A DNA stretch of 60,354 bases from Streptomyces sp. A012304 (GCF_026008495.1 NZ_BQUN01000064.1:1-60354), one strand, 5' to 3'; shown: positions 8,773 to 17,699, numbered from the stretch's first letter. Translations and numbers: made by a program. The notes: generated by a model from the letters alone, not told the origin.

Positions 8773-10286
8773 CGGGCCACCGCCGTGCGCTCGTGGGCCA
8801 GCCGGAGCAGTGTCTGCTTGTCGATCTTGCCGCGGTCGGTCACCGGCAGTGATGACAGGGGCATGACACTCTCGGGGACGCAGTAGTACGGCAGCGCCTC
8901 GGCGACCGCGTGCCGGGCGGCCTCCGGGTCGACCTCGGCCGGGCAGACGAAGGAGACCAGGGTGCGGTCGTCGCGTTTCAGGGTCACCGCGCGGGAGCAG
9001 CCCGGCAGGCGTTCCAGCACCGAGGAGACCGAGTCCAGCTCGACGCGGAAGCCGCGCACCTTCACCTGGTCGTCGGTGCGGCCGAGGTGCTCCAGCTGCC
9101 CGTCGGGCGTCCAGCGGCCGAGGTCGCGGGTGCGGAACATACGGCGGCCGCCGCCCAGGAACGGGTCGGGGGCGTAGCGCTCGGCGGTCAGCTCGTCGTC
9201 ACCGAGATAGCCGGCCGAGACGCAGTCGCCGCCCGCCCACATCTCACCGACCTCGCCGATGGGCAGCGCGCGGCGGTCGGCGTCGAGGACGTAGACGGTG
9301 TTGTTGGGGGTGGGGCGGCCGATGGTCAGGAGCGGCGCGGAGGGGTCGTGCCGGGCCATGGTGTTGACGATCGTCGTCTCCGTCGGGCCGCAGCAGTTGT
9401 GGAAGGCGGCCCGGCGCGCCCAGGCGTCCGCGAGCGGACGGGGGCAGGGCTCCCCGGCGACGGCGACCGCGCGCACCCGGGGGCAGGCCGCCGGGTCGAT
9501 GCCGGACAGCACGGTCGGGGTGGCGACGAGGACGGTGGCGGTGCGGGCCGCGGGGGCGATGTCCTTGCCCCGCACGACCAGGGTGGCGCCGTGGGCGAGG
9601 CAGCCGAGGATCTCCCAGGCGGCCATGTCGAAGGCGATGTTGAGCAGCTGCGCCACCCGGTCGCCGGGGCGGATGCCGAGTCCGCCGGGCTCGGTGAGCA
9701 GGATGTTGGCGACGTTGCGGTGGGTGACCTTCACACCGTTGGGGCGGCCGGTGGTGCCGGAGGTGAACAGCACGTAGCAGCCGTCGTCGGGCGACGGGGC
9801 CGGCAGCGGGCCCACCGGTTCGTACGGCAGCGGCGTGTCGAGGGCGATCACCCGGGGGCCGCGCGGCACGCGGGGGGCGTGCTCGGCCTGGGTGAGGACG
9901 ACACGGAGAGCGGCGGTGCGGACGACGTGGGCGAGCTGGGCCGGCGGCGCGAGGCCCACGTCCTGCGGGACGTACGCGGCGCCCGCCTTCAGGATGCCGA
10001 GCAGGCCGACCAGCATCGGCAGCGAGCGGCGGACGAAGAGGCCGACGTGGTCGCCGGGCCCGACGCCCTCGCGGGCCAGGCGGGCGGCGACGGCGTCGGC
10101 GTACCGGTTCAGCTCGCCGTAGGTGAGGGTCGCGCCCTGGTGTTCGGCGGCGACGGAGTGCGGGGCGGCCCTGGCGTGCCGTTCGACGGCGCGGTGGACC
10201 AGCGGATCCGGGACGGGGACGGCCGGGCCATGGCCGTACCTGTGGAAAAGCCGCTGGTCATGAGGGGTGAGGTGACGCAGAGGCAT
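8769..10286 (-). CDS. Stand-alone AMP-binding enzyme (amino-acid-adenylation-like)
   Basis: A 505-residue adenylate-forming enzyme that would activate a carboxylic acid as its AMP ester. Motifs are A3 LFTSGTTGRPNGVKVTH, A5 NCCGPTETTIVNT, A7 RTRDLGRW, A8 GRTDDQVKVRGFRVEL and A10 with the catalytic lysine in VTDRGKIDKQTLL. The motif spelling is closer to NRPS adenylation domains than to acyl-CoA synthetases, but no carrier-protein or condensation domain is attached. ATG 10286 is preferred, with GGAGG 11 nt upstream; the frame is open further. It heads the operon with the membrane oxidoreductase and enoyl-CoA hydratase, and faces nasA across a 336-nt divergent region. Confidence 0.82.
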   Translation of the reverse strand: MPLRHLTPHDQRLFHRYGHGPAVPVPDPLVHRAVERHARAAPHSVAAEHQGATLTYGELNRYADAVAARLAREGVGPGDHVGLFVRRSLPMLVGLLGILKAGAAYVPQDVGLAPPAQLAHVVRTAALRVVLTQAEHAPRVPRGPRVIALDTPLPYEPVGPLPAPSPDDGCYVLFTSGTTGRPNGVKVTHRNVANILLTEPGGLGIRPGDRVAQLLNIAFDMAAWEILGCLAHGATLVVRGKDIAPAARTATVLVATPTVLSGIDPAACPRVRAVAVAGEPCPRPLADAWARRAAFHNCCGPTETTIVNTMARHDPSAPLLTIGRPTPNNTVYVLDADRRALPIGEVGEMWAGGDCVSAGYLGDDELTAERYAPDPFLGGGRRMFRTRDLGRWTPDGQLEHLGRTDDQVKVRGFRVELDSVSSVLERLPGCSRAVTLKRDDRTLVSFVCPAEVDPEAARHAVAEALPYYCVPESVMPLSSLPVTDRGKIDKQTLLRLAHERTAVAR

Positions 10287-10421
10287 GATGAGGAGGACCT
10301 CCAGGCTGCTTCGAGCATCGGTGACATGGCCGGGGAACGGCGGCATGCCCGGGGTTTCGAACGCCGTGCGGGGCCGTGCGGAGGAACGACTGTAGTAGCG
10401 ACCCTTCAATCCTCAACCACC

Positions 10422-10484
10422 TGTGACCGGCCAACTACGAAACGGAATCGGTCACATGTGGCGAGTTGCGTCACTGAGGCAACT
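10422..10484. promoter_or_regulatory. Two inverted repeats in the divergent AMP-enzyme/nasA control region
   Basis: The 336-nt gap between the two divergent genes has no gene of its own. It contains TGTGACCG (10422-10429) and its perfect complement CGGTCACA (10449-10456), separated by 19 nt. Next comes AGTTGC (10464-10469) with GCAACT (10479-10484), separated by 9 nt. Both could be operators. GTGAC and GAAAC elements inside the first repeat recall GlnR half-sites, but the 6-nt spacing of the consensus is not clean. Confidence 0.4.
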
Positions 10485-10622
10485 TCCGCCCCGGCCGGCG
10501 ACGACTCAAGGATGGGTCGGCGTGTGCCTCACGCCGGGCGGGCTCCGCCGGGGAGGTCACCACCACACCGCCGTAACAGGACACCGCACGACGCGTAACA
10601 CGGCCGAAGCACGCTGAAGCGC

Positions 10623-12707
10623 ATGCAGACCACCTCGACGCCCACCCACTGCCCGTACTGCGCCCTGCAGTGCGGGATGAACCTGTCGCCCACGCCGGAG
10701 GGGGGCGTCGAGGTGACCGAGCGCGCCGACTTCCCGGTGAACCGGGGGGCGCTGTGCGGCAAGGGCCGTACGGCGCCGGAGGTGCTCTCCTCCCGGGTGC
10801 GGCTGACCTCCCCGCTGGTGCGCTCCGGCGGCACGCTCGTGCCCGCCACCTGGGACGAGGCGCTCGACCGGATCGCGGGGGAGCTGGCGCGCGTCCGCGC
10901 CGAGCACGGGCCGGACGCGCTCGGGGTGTTCGGCGGGGGCGGGCTGACCAACGAGAAGGCGTACACGCTCGGCAAGTTCGCGCGGGTGGTGCTCGGCACC
11001 TCGCAGATCGACTACAACGGTCGGTTCTGCATGTCGTCCGCGGCGGCGGGCGGCATCAAGGCGTTCGGGCTGGACCGGGGGCTGCCGTTCCCGATGGAGG
11101 ACATCCCGAGGACGGGCTGTGTGATCCTGGTCGGCTCGAACCTCGCGGAGACCATGCCGCCGTCGCTGCGCTTCTTCAACGAGCTGAAGGAGAACGGCGG
11201 CACGCTGATCGTCGTCGACCCGCGGCGCACGAAGACCGCCGAGCAGGCCGACCTGCACCTCATGCCCCGCCCGGGCACCGACCTCGCGCTGGCCCTCGGG
11301 CTGCTGCACCTGGTCGTCGCGGAGGGACGGGTCGACGAGGAGTACGTGCGGGAGCGGACCTCCGGCTGGGAGGAGGCGCGGGCGGCCGCCATGGCCCACT
11401 GGCCCGAGTACGTGGAACGGATCACCGGGGTGTCCGTTCCACAGCTCCGTGAGACGGTACGGATGTTCTGCGAGCCGGAGGCCGCGATGGTGCTCACCGC
11501 GCGCGGACCCGAACAGCAGTCCAAGGGCACCGACACGGTGGGCGCCTGGATCAACCTGTGCCTGGCCACCGGGCGGGCCGGCCGCCCGCTGTCCGGGTAC
11601 GGCTGCCTGACCGGGCAGGGCAACGGGCAGGGCGGACGCGAGCACGGCCAGAAGGCCGACCAGCTGCCCGGCTACCGCAAGCTGGACGACCCGGCGGCGC
11701 GGGCGCACGTGGCCGCGGTGTGGGGAGTGGACCCCGACTCGCTGCCCGGACCGGGCCGCAGCGCCTACGAGCTGCTGGACGCGCTGGGAACCGACATCAG
11801 GTCCCTGCTGCTGATGGGGTCGAACCCGGTGGTGTCCGCGCCGCGCGCGGCGCACATCGAGGAGCGCCTGAAGTCCCTCGACTTCCTTGCCGTCTGTGAC
11901 GTCGTGCTGTCGGAGACGGCGGCCCTCGCGGACGTCGTGCTGCCCGTCACCCAGTGGGCGGAGGAGACCGGGACCACGACCAACCTGGAGGGGCGGGTGC
12001 TGCTGCGGCGGCGGGCACTGACCCCGCCGGAGGGCGTGCGCAGCGACCTGGAGGTCATGCGCGAGCTGGCGGCCCGGCTGGGCGTGGAGAAGGGCTTCCC
12101 GACCGACGCCGAGGAGGTCTTCGAGGAGCTGCGCCGGGCGTCCGCGGGCGGGCCCGCGGACTACTCCGGGATCACCTACCGCCGGCTCGCGGAGGAGAAC
12201 GGCGTGTTCTGGCCGTGCCCCGCGCTGGAGGGCGACGACGCGCATCCGGGCACCCCCCGCCTCTTCCTCGACCGCTTCGCCACGCCGGACGGCCGGGCGC
12301 GGTTCGTGCCCGTCTCGCACCGCCCGACCGCCGAGGAACCCGACGACGACTACCCCGTCCTGCTCACCACCGGCCGGGTCGTCGCCCAGTACCAGTCCGG
12401 CGCCCAGACCCGCCGCGTGGACGAGCTCAACGCCGCCGCGCCCGGCCCGTTCGTCGAACTGCACCCCCGCCTCGCGGCCCGCCTCGGCGCGGCCGAGGGC
12501 GACCCGGTGGCCGTCGTCTCCCGGCGGGGCCGGGCCGTGGCCCCCGCCCGCATCACCACCGGCATCCGCCCCGACACCGTCTTCATGCCCTTCCACTGGC
12601 CCGGCGAGGGCCGCGCCAACACCCTGACCAACCCGGCACTGGACCCGACCTCGCGGATGCCGGAGTTCAAGGTGTGCGCGGTGCGGGTGGAGAACGCGTC
12701 GTCCTAG
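10623..12707 (+). CDS. nasA: Assimilatory nitrate reductase catalytic subunit
   Basis: A 694-residue molybdopterin oxidoreductase that reduces nitrate to nitrite in the cytoplasm. The N-terminal [4Fe-4S] site is Cys10, Cys13, Cys17 and Cys45 (HCPYCALQCGM, then GALCGKG). Next come the molybdopterin regions with GRFCMSSAAAG and MLTARGPEQQSKGTDT-like cofactor loops, and the C-terminal molydop-binding domain (LLTTGRVVAQYQSGAQTRR). No twin-arginine signal is present, which fits a cytoplasmic enzyme. Formate dehydrogenase-H is the main alternative. I prefer nitrate reductase because the nitrite reductase genes lie 8 kb downstream and the length matches NasA. It is a single-gene unit on this strand. 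Confidence 0.85.
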   Translation: MQTTSTPTHCPYCALQCGMNLSPTPEGGVEVTERADFPVNRGALCGKGRTAPEVLSSRVRLTSPLVRSGGTLVPATWDEALDRIAGELARVRAEHGPDALGVFGGGGLTNEKAYTLGKFARVVLGTSQIDYNGRFCMSSAAAGGIKAFGLDRGLPFPMEDIPRTGCVILVGSNLAETMPPSLRFFNELKENGGTLIVVDPRRTKTAEQADLHLMPRPGTDLALALGLLHLVVAEGRVDEEYVRERTSGWEEARAAAMAHWPEYVERITGVSVPQLRETVRMFCEPEAAMVLTARGPEQQSKGTDTVGAWINLCLATGRAGRPLSGYGCLTGQGNGQGGREHGQKADQLPGYRKLDDPAARAHVAAVWGVDPDSLPGPGRSAYELLDALGTDIRSLLLMGSNPVVSAPRAAHIEERLKSLDFLAVCDVVLSETAALADVVLPVTQWAEETGTTTNLEGRVLLRRRALTPPEGVRSDLEVMRELAARLGVEKGFPTDAEEVFEELRRASAGGPADYSGITYRRLAEENGVFWPCPALEGDDAHPGTPRLFLDRFATPDGRARFVPVSHRPTAEEPDDDYPVLLTTGRVVAQYQSGAQTRRVDELNAAAPGPFVELHPRLAARLGAAEGDPVAVVSRRGRAVAPARITTGIRPDTVFMPFHWPGEGRANTLTNPALDPTSRMPEFKVCAVRVENASS

Positions 12708-12874
12708 GGGCTGTCCCGGCGCCGCCGGGCCGCACACACCGCTCAGGCCGCCGGCATCGGCCAGGGGTGCGGATTGCCGGGAGTGACCAGGACGGCTTCG
12801 GCGCCGACGTCGGCGCTCCGCCCGGCCGTCGACGCGTTCGTCCGACAAATTCGTTACCCGGCGGCCGGAGCGCC

Positions 12875-13663
12875 GTGATACAAACCGCCGTGCGAAACAT
12901 CTTGGAGTTCCCCGAGGTCCTGCGGCTGATCGAAGACCGCTCTGCCGCGTTCCGCGCTGCGCTCGCGTCCGCCCCCGACCTCGACGTCCAGGTCCCGACC
13001 TGCCCGGACTGGACCCTGCGCGAACTGGCGCAGCACCTCGGTGACGGCCGCCGCCGCCAGGCCGCCATCGTCGCGGCGGGCCCGGGCGCTGAGCCCCCGG
13101 CGAGAACGGACCCGAAGGGCGCCCCGACCGCGCCCCGCGACCGCGAAGCCCTGGACGCCTGGCTCGCCGAGTCGACCGAGCTCATGCTCGACGCGCTGCG
13201 CGAGGCCGGCCCGGACCGCGGCTGCTGGACCTGGTGGGGCCGCTCGCAGGCCCCGGAGACCAGTGGAGCCGTGGCCCGGCACCAGATCCAGGAGATCGCC
13301 GTCCACACCTACGACGTCCAGCTCACCCAGGGCGCCGCACAGCCGCTGCCGACGGACGTCGCGGTCGAGGGCGTCGACGAGTTCCTGACGACCGTCGCGG
13401 CGACGACCGTCCCCTGGCCGTTCAAGCCGGCGACCATCGACCTGCACGCGACCGAGGGCCGCTCCTGGCGCCTGACCCTCAACGCCGACGGCGTCCGCTG
13501 CGACGACCTCGCCGCCGACGCGGAGCCGGGCGACATGGTGATGCGAGGCGCAGCGAGCGAACTGGTCCTCTACTTCTACGAGCGCGTCCCGCTCGACGCC
13601 CTGGAGAACACCGGCGACACCGAGCCGATGGAGCAGCTCGCAGACTGGGACCCGAACGCGTAG
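12875..13663 (+). CDS. Maleylpyruvate isomerase family (mycothiol-dependent type) protein
   Basis: 262 residues with the DinB-like four-helix metal-binding N-terminal domain of the actinobacterial maleylpyruvate isomerase family. It has the usual opening (RSAAFRAALAS, VPTCPDWTLRELAQHLGDGRR), the second histidine region (VARHQIQEIAVHTYDVQ) and a C-terminal domain ending with LVLYFYERVPLDAL. Members use mycothiol or are uncharacterised. GTG 12875 with GGAG 4 nt upstream is the chosen start; GTG 12890 is possible. It is 167 nt after nasA and probably an independent gene; no aromatic degradation genes are nearby. Confidence 0.85.
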   Translation: MIQTAVRNILEFPEVLRLIEDRSAAFRAALASAPDLDVQVPTCPDWTLRELAQHLGDGRRRQAAIVAAGPGAEPPARTDPKGAPTAPRDREALDAWLAESTELMLDALREAGPDRGCWTWWGRSQAPETSGAVARHQIQEIAVHTYDVQLTQGAAQPLPTDVAVEGVDEFLTTVAATTVPWPFKPATIDLHATEGRSWRLTLNADGVRCDDLAADAEPGDMVMRGAASELVLYFYERVPLDALENTGDTEPMEQLADWDPNA

Positions 13664-13711
13664 AACGCGCATGTGTGACGCATCTGTCGGCCCGGGCAGC
13701 CCGGTGGGTCA

Positions 13712-14440
13712 TCAGGAGGCGGGCGTCCAGCCCGGGATCGTGGGGAGCACCGTTTCCGCGACGCGCAGGAGCGTCGCGTCGTCGGGCGGTGCGGAGTCCT
13801 GGCGCCAGATGGCGATCTCGTAGGAGCCGCCGCCGTCCTTCGGGTCCCGCGCGATCACCAGGCTGCGGGCCGGATGGCTGGGGAGGCTCTCCGTCTTGTC
13901 GCCGCCGGTGCTGAAGCTGAAGCCCATGGTCCCGGTCGAGTAGAGGACCGCCGGGCGACCGAGGACGGTCCGCTCCTGTGCGGTGGCGCCCAGCAGGTCG
14001 GCCAGCCCGGTGACGGGCTCGTCGTCGTACGCCGCCGAGAGTTGCACGGTGTACGTGGTCAGCGCGACGTCCGCTTTGGGGCTGGGCGCGTCGCTGCCGA
14101 ACGAGATGCCGTCGTCGGCGCTGCCGAGCGACTTCGGTTTCTCCCCCGGCGTGCCGAGCAGCGTCGGCAGGTCCGGGCGGTTCAGCACCCGGCAGAGCTG
14201 GTTTCCGGTGAGGTACTCCACGTTCTTCTTGCCCGCGGTCGCCGGCGCGGACGCCGTGGCCGACGCGGAGGGCGTCGGCTTGGAGCAGGAGAGCGCGGTC
14301 GCGGCGTCCTCCCCGGACGACTTCTGAAGCGCCCACAGTCCGCCGCCCAGCGCCCCCACCACGACCAATGCCGCAATGGCCTGGCCCCAGGCGTTCGGCG
14401 TCCCCCCGGACGCCGCGGGTCTTTCCGAAACGTCCGCCAT
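13712..14440 (-). CDS. Membrane-anchored extracytoplasmic protein (DUF6215-like)
   Basis: 242 residues: a short cytoplasmic tail, one helix (AIAALVVVGALGGGLWAL, about residues 20-37), a Ser/Pro/Thr-Ala linker with one cysteine (ALSCSKPTPSAS), then a globular domain. That domain contains GNQLCRVLNRPDLPTLLGTP and ends with AETVLPTIPGWTPAS. The pattern fits what I recall as the Streptomyces DUF6215 family, with no known function. ATG 14440 starts just before the helix; a longer frame to 14590 has no ribosome site. Confidence 0.7.
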   Translation of the reverse strand: MADVSERPAASGGTPNAWGQAIAALVVVGALGGGLWALQKSSGEDAATALSCSKPTPSASATASAPATAGKKNVEYLTGNQLCRVLNRPDLPTLLGTPGEKPKSLGSADDGISFGSDAPSPKADVALTTYTVQLSAAYDDEPVTGLADLLGATAQERTVLGRPAVLYSTGTMGFSFSTGGDKTESLPSHPARSLVIARDPKDGGGSYEIAIWRQDSAPPDDATLLRVAETVLPTIPGWTPAS

Positions 14441-14701
14441 TACCGCCGGTACCCCCTGGTCAGGCCGGAACACTCCGACTCCCCCTGGCGCACGTCGGTC
14501 ACGCGCGCCGGGGGAGCCTAACGGGTGATCGGTCCGGCGGGGAAGCGGGTTTACCCGCCGGTAATCACCGGATGGCCGGTCCGTTCGCATTCACCGGCGC
14601 TCCACGTCGGCGCCACCGCGTCGCACTCCGTGCCGGCGGTGCGAGGCGTGTCATGTCCATAGCCGGACGTGGGGGTGGGGTGAGAGGAGAAAATCGTTTC
14701 C

Positions 14702-15154
14702 GTGAGCGCCCTCGAAATGCCCTTCTTCGTCTACGGCACCCTCCGCCCCGGCGAGCCCAACCACGACCTCTTCCTGCGCGGCCGCACCCTCGCCGAAGGG
14801 CCGGCCCGGCTGCGGGACGCGGTGCTGTACGACGGGCCCGGCTACCCCTACGCCGTGGAGGAAGCGGGCGGGGTCGTGGCCGGCGACCTGGTCGTGCCCC
14901 TCCCCGAGACCTACGGACGGCTGCTCACCGAACTGGACCGCCTGGAGGAGTACCGACCGGGCGACCCGCGCAACCTGTACGAGCGCACCGCGCGGGAGGT
15001 CCTGCGCGGCACCGACGGAGAGCCGGTCCGCGCCTGGGTGTACCTCGCGGCCCCCACGGTGGCGACACGACTACGGCAACGGGGGAAACGGATCGAGAGC
15101 GGGGACTGGAGGGAGCGCGGGGGGCTCGGGGGCCACGAGCGGCTCGGGGGGTGA
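14702..15154 (+). CDS. Gamma-glutamylcyclotransferase-like (GGCT/YtfP) protein
   Basis: A 150-residue GGCT-fold protein. The substrate-binding opening FFVYGTLRPGEPNHDLF is typical, and the conserved acidic residue lies in LTELDRLEEYRPGDP. Family members cleave gamma-glutamyl amines or have unknown roles. The last 30 residues are Gly/Arg-rich and likely disordered. Start GTG 14702, preceded by GAGAGGAG. Single gene. Confidence 0.85.
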   Translation: MSALEMPFFVYGTLRPGEPNHDLFLRGRTLAEGPARLRDAVLYDGPGYPYAVEEAGGVVAGDLVVPLPETYGRLLTELDRLEEYRPGDPRNLYERTAREVLRGTDGEPVRAWVYLAAPTVATRLRQRGKRIESGDWRERGGLGGHERLGG

Positions 15155-15274
15155 GCGGTGGGCGGTGCCGCGTGTGGTGGTCACCCGTTCACCGGTCCTC
15201 GCGGGTTTTTCCGGAGGGTCCCGGCCGAAGCGGCGTGACCTGCTGAAACCGCCTGCCCCGAGCCTGCCCCACAC

Positions 15275-15323
15275 CGCTTCCTGACACCCGTTCATCCCCT
15301 TTCTGACGTCCCTTCAGGAAGCG
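15275..15323. promoter_or_regulatory. 10-bp-arm inverted repeat upstream of the sortase-substrate gene
   Basis: CGCTTCCTGA (15275-15284) and its perfect complement TCAGGAAGCG (15314-15323) enclose 29 nt. Within it, TTCCTGACACCCGTTCA is repeated imperfectly as TTTCTGACGTCCCTTCA (13 of 17 identical). This lies about 100-150 nt before the gene at 15426 and may be its promoter or operator region. Confidence 0.35.
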
Positions 15324-15425
15324 CGCTCGGGCCGGTGCCACTTACCTCGGTAGGGCAGGGGCGCGACCGACGCAGCGGCACGGGGGTGCCGCGGGCCGCC
15401 CCTCGACACGCTCGGAGGAGCATCG

Positions 15426-15953
15426 ATGCGACGTACCGCCGCCCGTCTGCTGACCGGCACCACGCTCGCCGTCGCCGCCGCCGTCGGGCTCGTCGGGCCC
15501 GCTCACGGCGCCGGCCCGGCAACCGGCGGACTCGAGGTGTCGCCGTCCACCGTGGTGCCCGGTGACCGGGTCACCGTCACGACGACGGCCTGCGGGCACG
15601 GCGCGGCGGCGGGCGACGCGGGTGCGGTCGGCGCCGGACGCCTCACGCTCGCGCCCGGCGCGCACGAGGGCGAGGCGGTCGGGCGGTTCCAGGTGCCGCC
15701 GAGCGCGCACCCGGGAACGTACGAGATCGTCGCGCACTGCGCGAAGGACGGGCTGAAGGTCACCGGTGACCTGGTGGTCACGCTGACCACCGCCCCGCAG
15801 CAGGTGTATCCACGAGGAAGTGTGAAGACGGGGGTCGGCGGCGCTCTGGGCCCCGACCCCGTGCGGACCGCGGCCGGTGTGGCGGCTCTCGCCGTCGCCG
15901 CCGCGGGCGGTACCTGGCTCCTGCATCGCCGGGCGAGAGGCGACGGGATCTGA
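15426..15953 (+). CDS. Secreted surface protein, probable class F sortase substrate
   Basis: 175 residues with a Sec signal peptide (MRRTAARLLTGTTLAVAAAV, cleavage near AHGAG) and an Ig-like exposed domain with two cysteines (TTACGHG, VAHCAKD). At the C-terminus the element SVKTGVGG (residues 132-139) is followed by a membrane helix (TAAGVAALAVAAAGGTWLL) and the basic tail HRRARGDGI. That layout is the one of a cell-wall sorting signal, although no LPXTG or LAXTG is present. The class F sortase gene follows 120 nt later in the same direction. Function unknown beyond likely surface display. Confidence 0.75.
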   Translation: MRRTAARLLTGTTLAVAAAVGLVGPAHGAGPATGGLEVSPSTVVPGDRVTVTTTACGHGAAAGDAGAVGAGRLTLAPGAHEGEAVGRFQVPPSAHPGTYEIVAHCAKDGLKVTGDLVVTLTTAPQQVYPRGSVKTGVGGALGPDPVRTAAGVAALAVAAAGGTWLLHRRARGDGI

Positions 15954-16073
15954 CGGGCACCCTCCGCTGTCCGTCCGCCGGTACCGCATGTCCCCTCCCC
16001 CTCCGGGTCCGACGCCCCTCGCGGCCCGGAGGGGGGTACGGGGACCGCTCACACAGAGAGGGGGCGAGTCGCC

Positions 16074-16691
16074 GTGCGCGCGATCGCCGACACCGCCATA
16101 GCCGCCATCACCGTGGCCGCCCTCTGTTCGGGCGCGTGGCTGCTGCACAGCGGCGCCGCGCCGCACCCCCCGCCGCAGCCGTCCGCCGCCCAGGCCCGCC
16201 CGGACCCCGCCGCCGCGCACGCGGCCCCCGCGCTGCCGCCCTCCCCGCCCGACCGCGTCCGCATCCCGTCGATCGGCGTGGACGCGCCCCTGACGGGCCT
16301 GGGCCTGACCGGTTCCGGCAGCCTCGACGTCCCGCCCGCCGAGCGGACGAACCTCGCCGGCTGGTACGAGGCCGGCACCACCCCCGGCGAACGCGGCACC
16401 GCGATCGTCGCCGGCCACGTCGACAACGCGGACGGCCCCGCCGTCTTCTACGACCTCGGCGCGCTCCGCAAGGGCTCCACGATCGAGGTCGACCGACGCG
16501 ACGGCCGTGTCGCGGTGTTCACGGTGGACGCGGTCGAGGTGTACGACGCACGCGACTTCCCCGACCGGAAGGTGTACGGGGCGGCACCCCGCCCGGAACT
16601 ACGGGTCATCACCTGCGGCGGCGGCTACTCCCGGGCCACCGGATACCGGGGCAACGTGGTGGTCTTCGCCCACCTCACCGGCAGCCGCTGA
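16074..16691 (+). CDS. Class F sortase
   Basis: A 205-residue transpeptidase that would attach a surface protein to the cell wall or to another protein. It has an N-terminal membrane anchor (IAAITVAALCSGAWLLHSG) and a Pro/Ala-rich spacer. The sortase barrel carries the catalytic triad His115 (IVAGHVDNADG), Cys181 (VITCGGG) and Arg192 (ATGYRGNVVVFAHL). The compact size and IPSIGVDAPL opening fit class F. GTG 16074 follows AGAGAGGGGG. The gene just upstream is the likely substrate. Confidence 0.92.
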   Translation: MRAIADTAIAAITVAALCSGAWLLHSGAAPHPPPQPSAAQARPDPAAAHAAPALPPSPPDRVRIPSIGVDAPLTGLGLTGSGSLDVPPAERTNLAGWYEAGTTPGERGTAIVAGHVDNADGPAVFYDLGALRKGSTIEVDRRDGRVAVFTVDAVEVYDARDFPDRKVYGAAPRPELRVITCGGGYSRATGYRGNVVVFAHLTGSR

Positions 16692-16737
16692 CCGAACCTC
16701 TTCCGGGCCCTGCCGCCGGTCGCCGTGCACAGGACGC

Positions 16738-17529
16738 CTACTGGGCGATCCACTGCTCGTACGCCATCTTCGCCACCAGGGCCAGCACCACGGTCAGCAG
16801 GACGACCCGGACGAAACCGCTGCCCTTCTTCAGCGCGGTGTGTGCTCCCAGGGTGCCGCCGGCCAGGTTGAACACGGCCATCAGCGCGGCCAGTTGCCAC
16901 AGGACCGCGCCCTGCCAGGCGAACATCGCGAGGGCGCCCGCGTTGGTGCAGCAGTTGACGATCTTGGCGGTGGCGGAGGCGGCCACCAGGTCGAGGTGGA
17001 GGACGGCGGTGAGGGCGAGCACGAGGAAGGTGCCGGTGCCCGGGCCGACGAGGCCGTCGTAGAAGCCGATGCCGAGACCCGCGAGGCCGATCGCGGCGAG
17101 GACGCGGCGGGGGCCGGCCGGACCGGCGGCGGGGGCGGTGCCGAAGGACGGGCGCAGGATCACGAACGCGGCCACGCCCAGCAGCACCACCATGATCACC
17201 GGCTTCAGCACCTCGGTGCTCATGCCGGCCGCGAAGAACGCCCCGGCCGAGGAGCCGGCGAGCGCCGCCAGGCCGATGCGGACGGCGGTGCGCACGTCCA
17301 CCGGCGCCTTGCGGGCGTAGGTGATGGCCGCGCCCGTGGTGCCGACGATCGCGACCGCCTTGTTGGTGCCGAGCGCGTGCGCGGCCGGGGTGCCGGCCGG
17401 CAGCCCGAGCAGCAGCGCCGGCAGCAGCAGGAGCCCGCCACCGCCCACCACCGCGTCGATCCAGCCGGCCGCGAGGGCCGCGAGGCACAGGACGGCCATC
17501 ATGGTCAGGGAGATGTCGGGCATGATCAT
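16738..17529 (-). CDS. TauE/SafE family anion exporter/permease
   Basis: A 263-residue integral membrane protein with about eight helices and the family repeat signatures GWIDAVVGGGGLLLLPALL, LGTNKAVAIVGTTGAAITY, GFYDGLVGPGTGTFL and ATAKIVNCCTNAGAL. TauE/SafE proteins move sulfur-containing anions such as sulfite or sulfonates; the actual substrate cannot be read from sequence. It converges on the sortase gene (46-nt gap) and diverges from the nitrite reductase operon. Confidence 0.9.
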   Translation of the reverse strand: MIMPDISLTMMAVLCLAALAAGWIDAVVGGGGLLLLPALLLGLPAGTPAAHALGTNKAVAIVGTTGAAITYARKAPVDVRTAVRIGLAALAGSSAGAFFAAGMSTEVLKPVIMVVLLGVAAFVILRPSFGTAPAAGPAGPRRVLAAIGLAGLGIGFYDGLVGPGTGTFLVLALTAVLHLDLVAASATAKIVNCCTNAGALAMFAWQGAVLWQLAALMAVFNLAGGTLGAHTALKKGSGFVRVVLLTVVLALVAKMAYEQWIAQ

Positions 17530-17699
17530 GACCCTAGGGAGGGGATGGATGCCCCGTCCATCGACCTGAGCCTCTTCTGAGGATGTGCCCCCTCAACAGC
17601 CGGTCCCCTCCTCCCATTACCTTCTTCGTGGTCCCGCACCCCGCTCCCCCGGCCCTCACACACCGCCCCCGCCCCCGCTGAGGGCAGCGTTCCTCGCGG

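Noticed and set aside
10623..12707. Formate dehydrogenase rather than nitrate reductase
   Set aside because: Possible from the fold alone, but the length, N-terminal cluster and nearby nirBD favour NasA.
12801..12816. 16-bp perfect palindrome GCGCCGACGTCGGCGC as an operator
   Set aside because: All-GC-rich palindromes of this size are common by chance here and it is far from a clear promoter.
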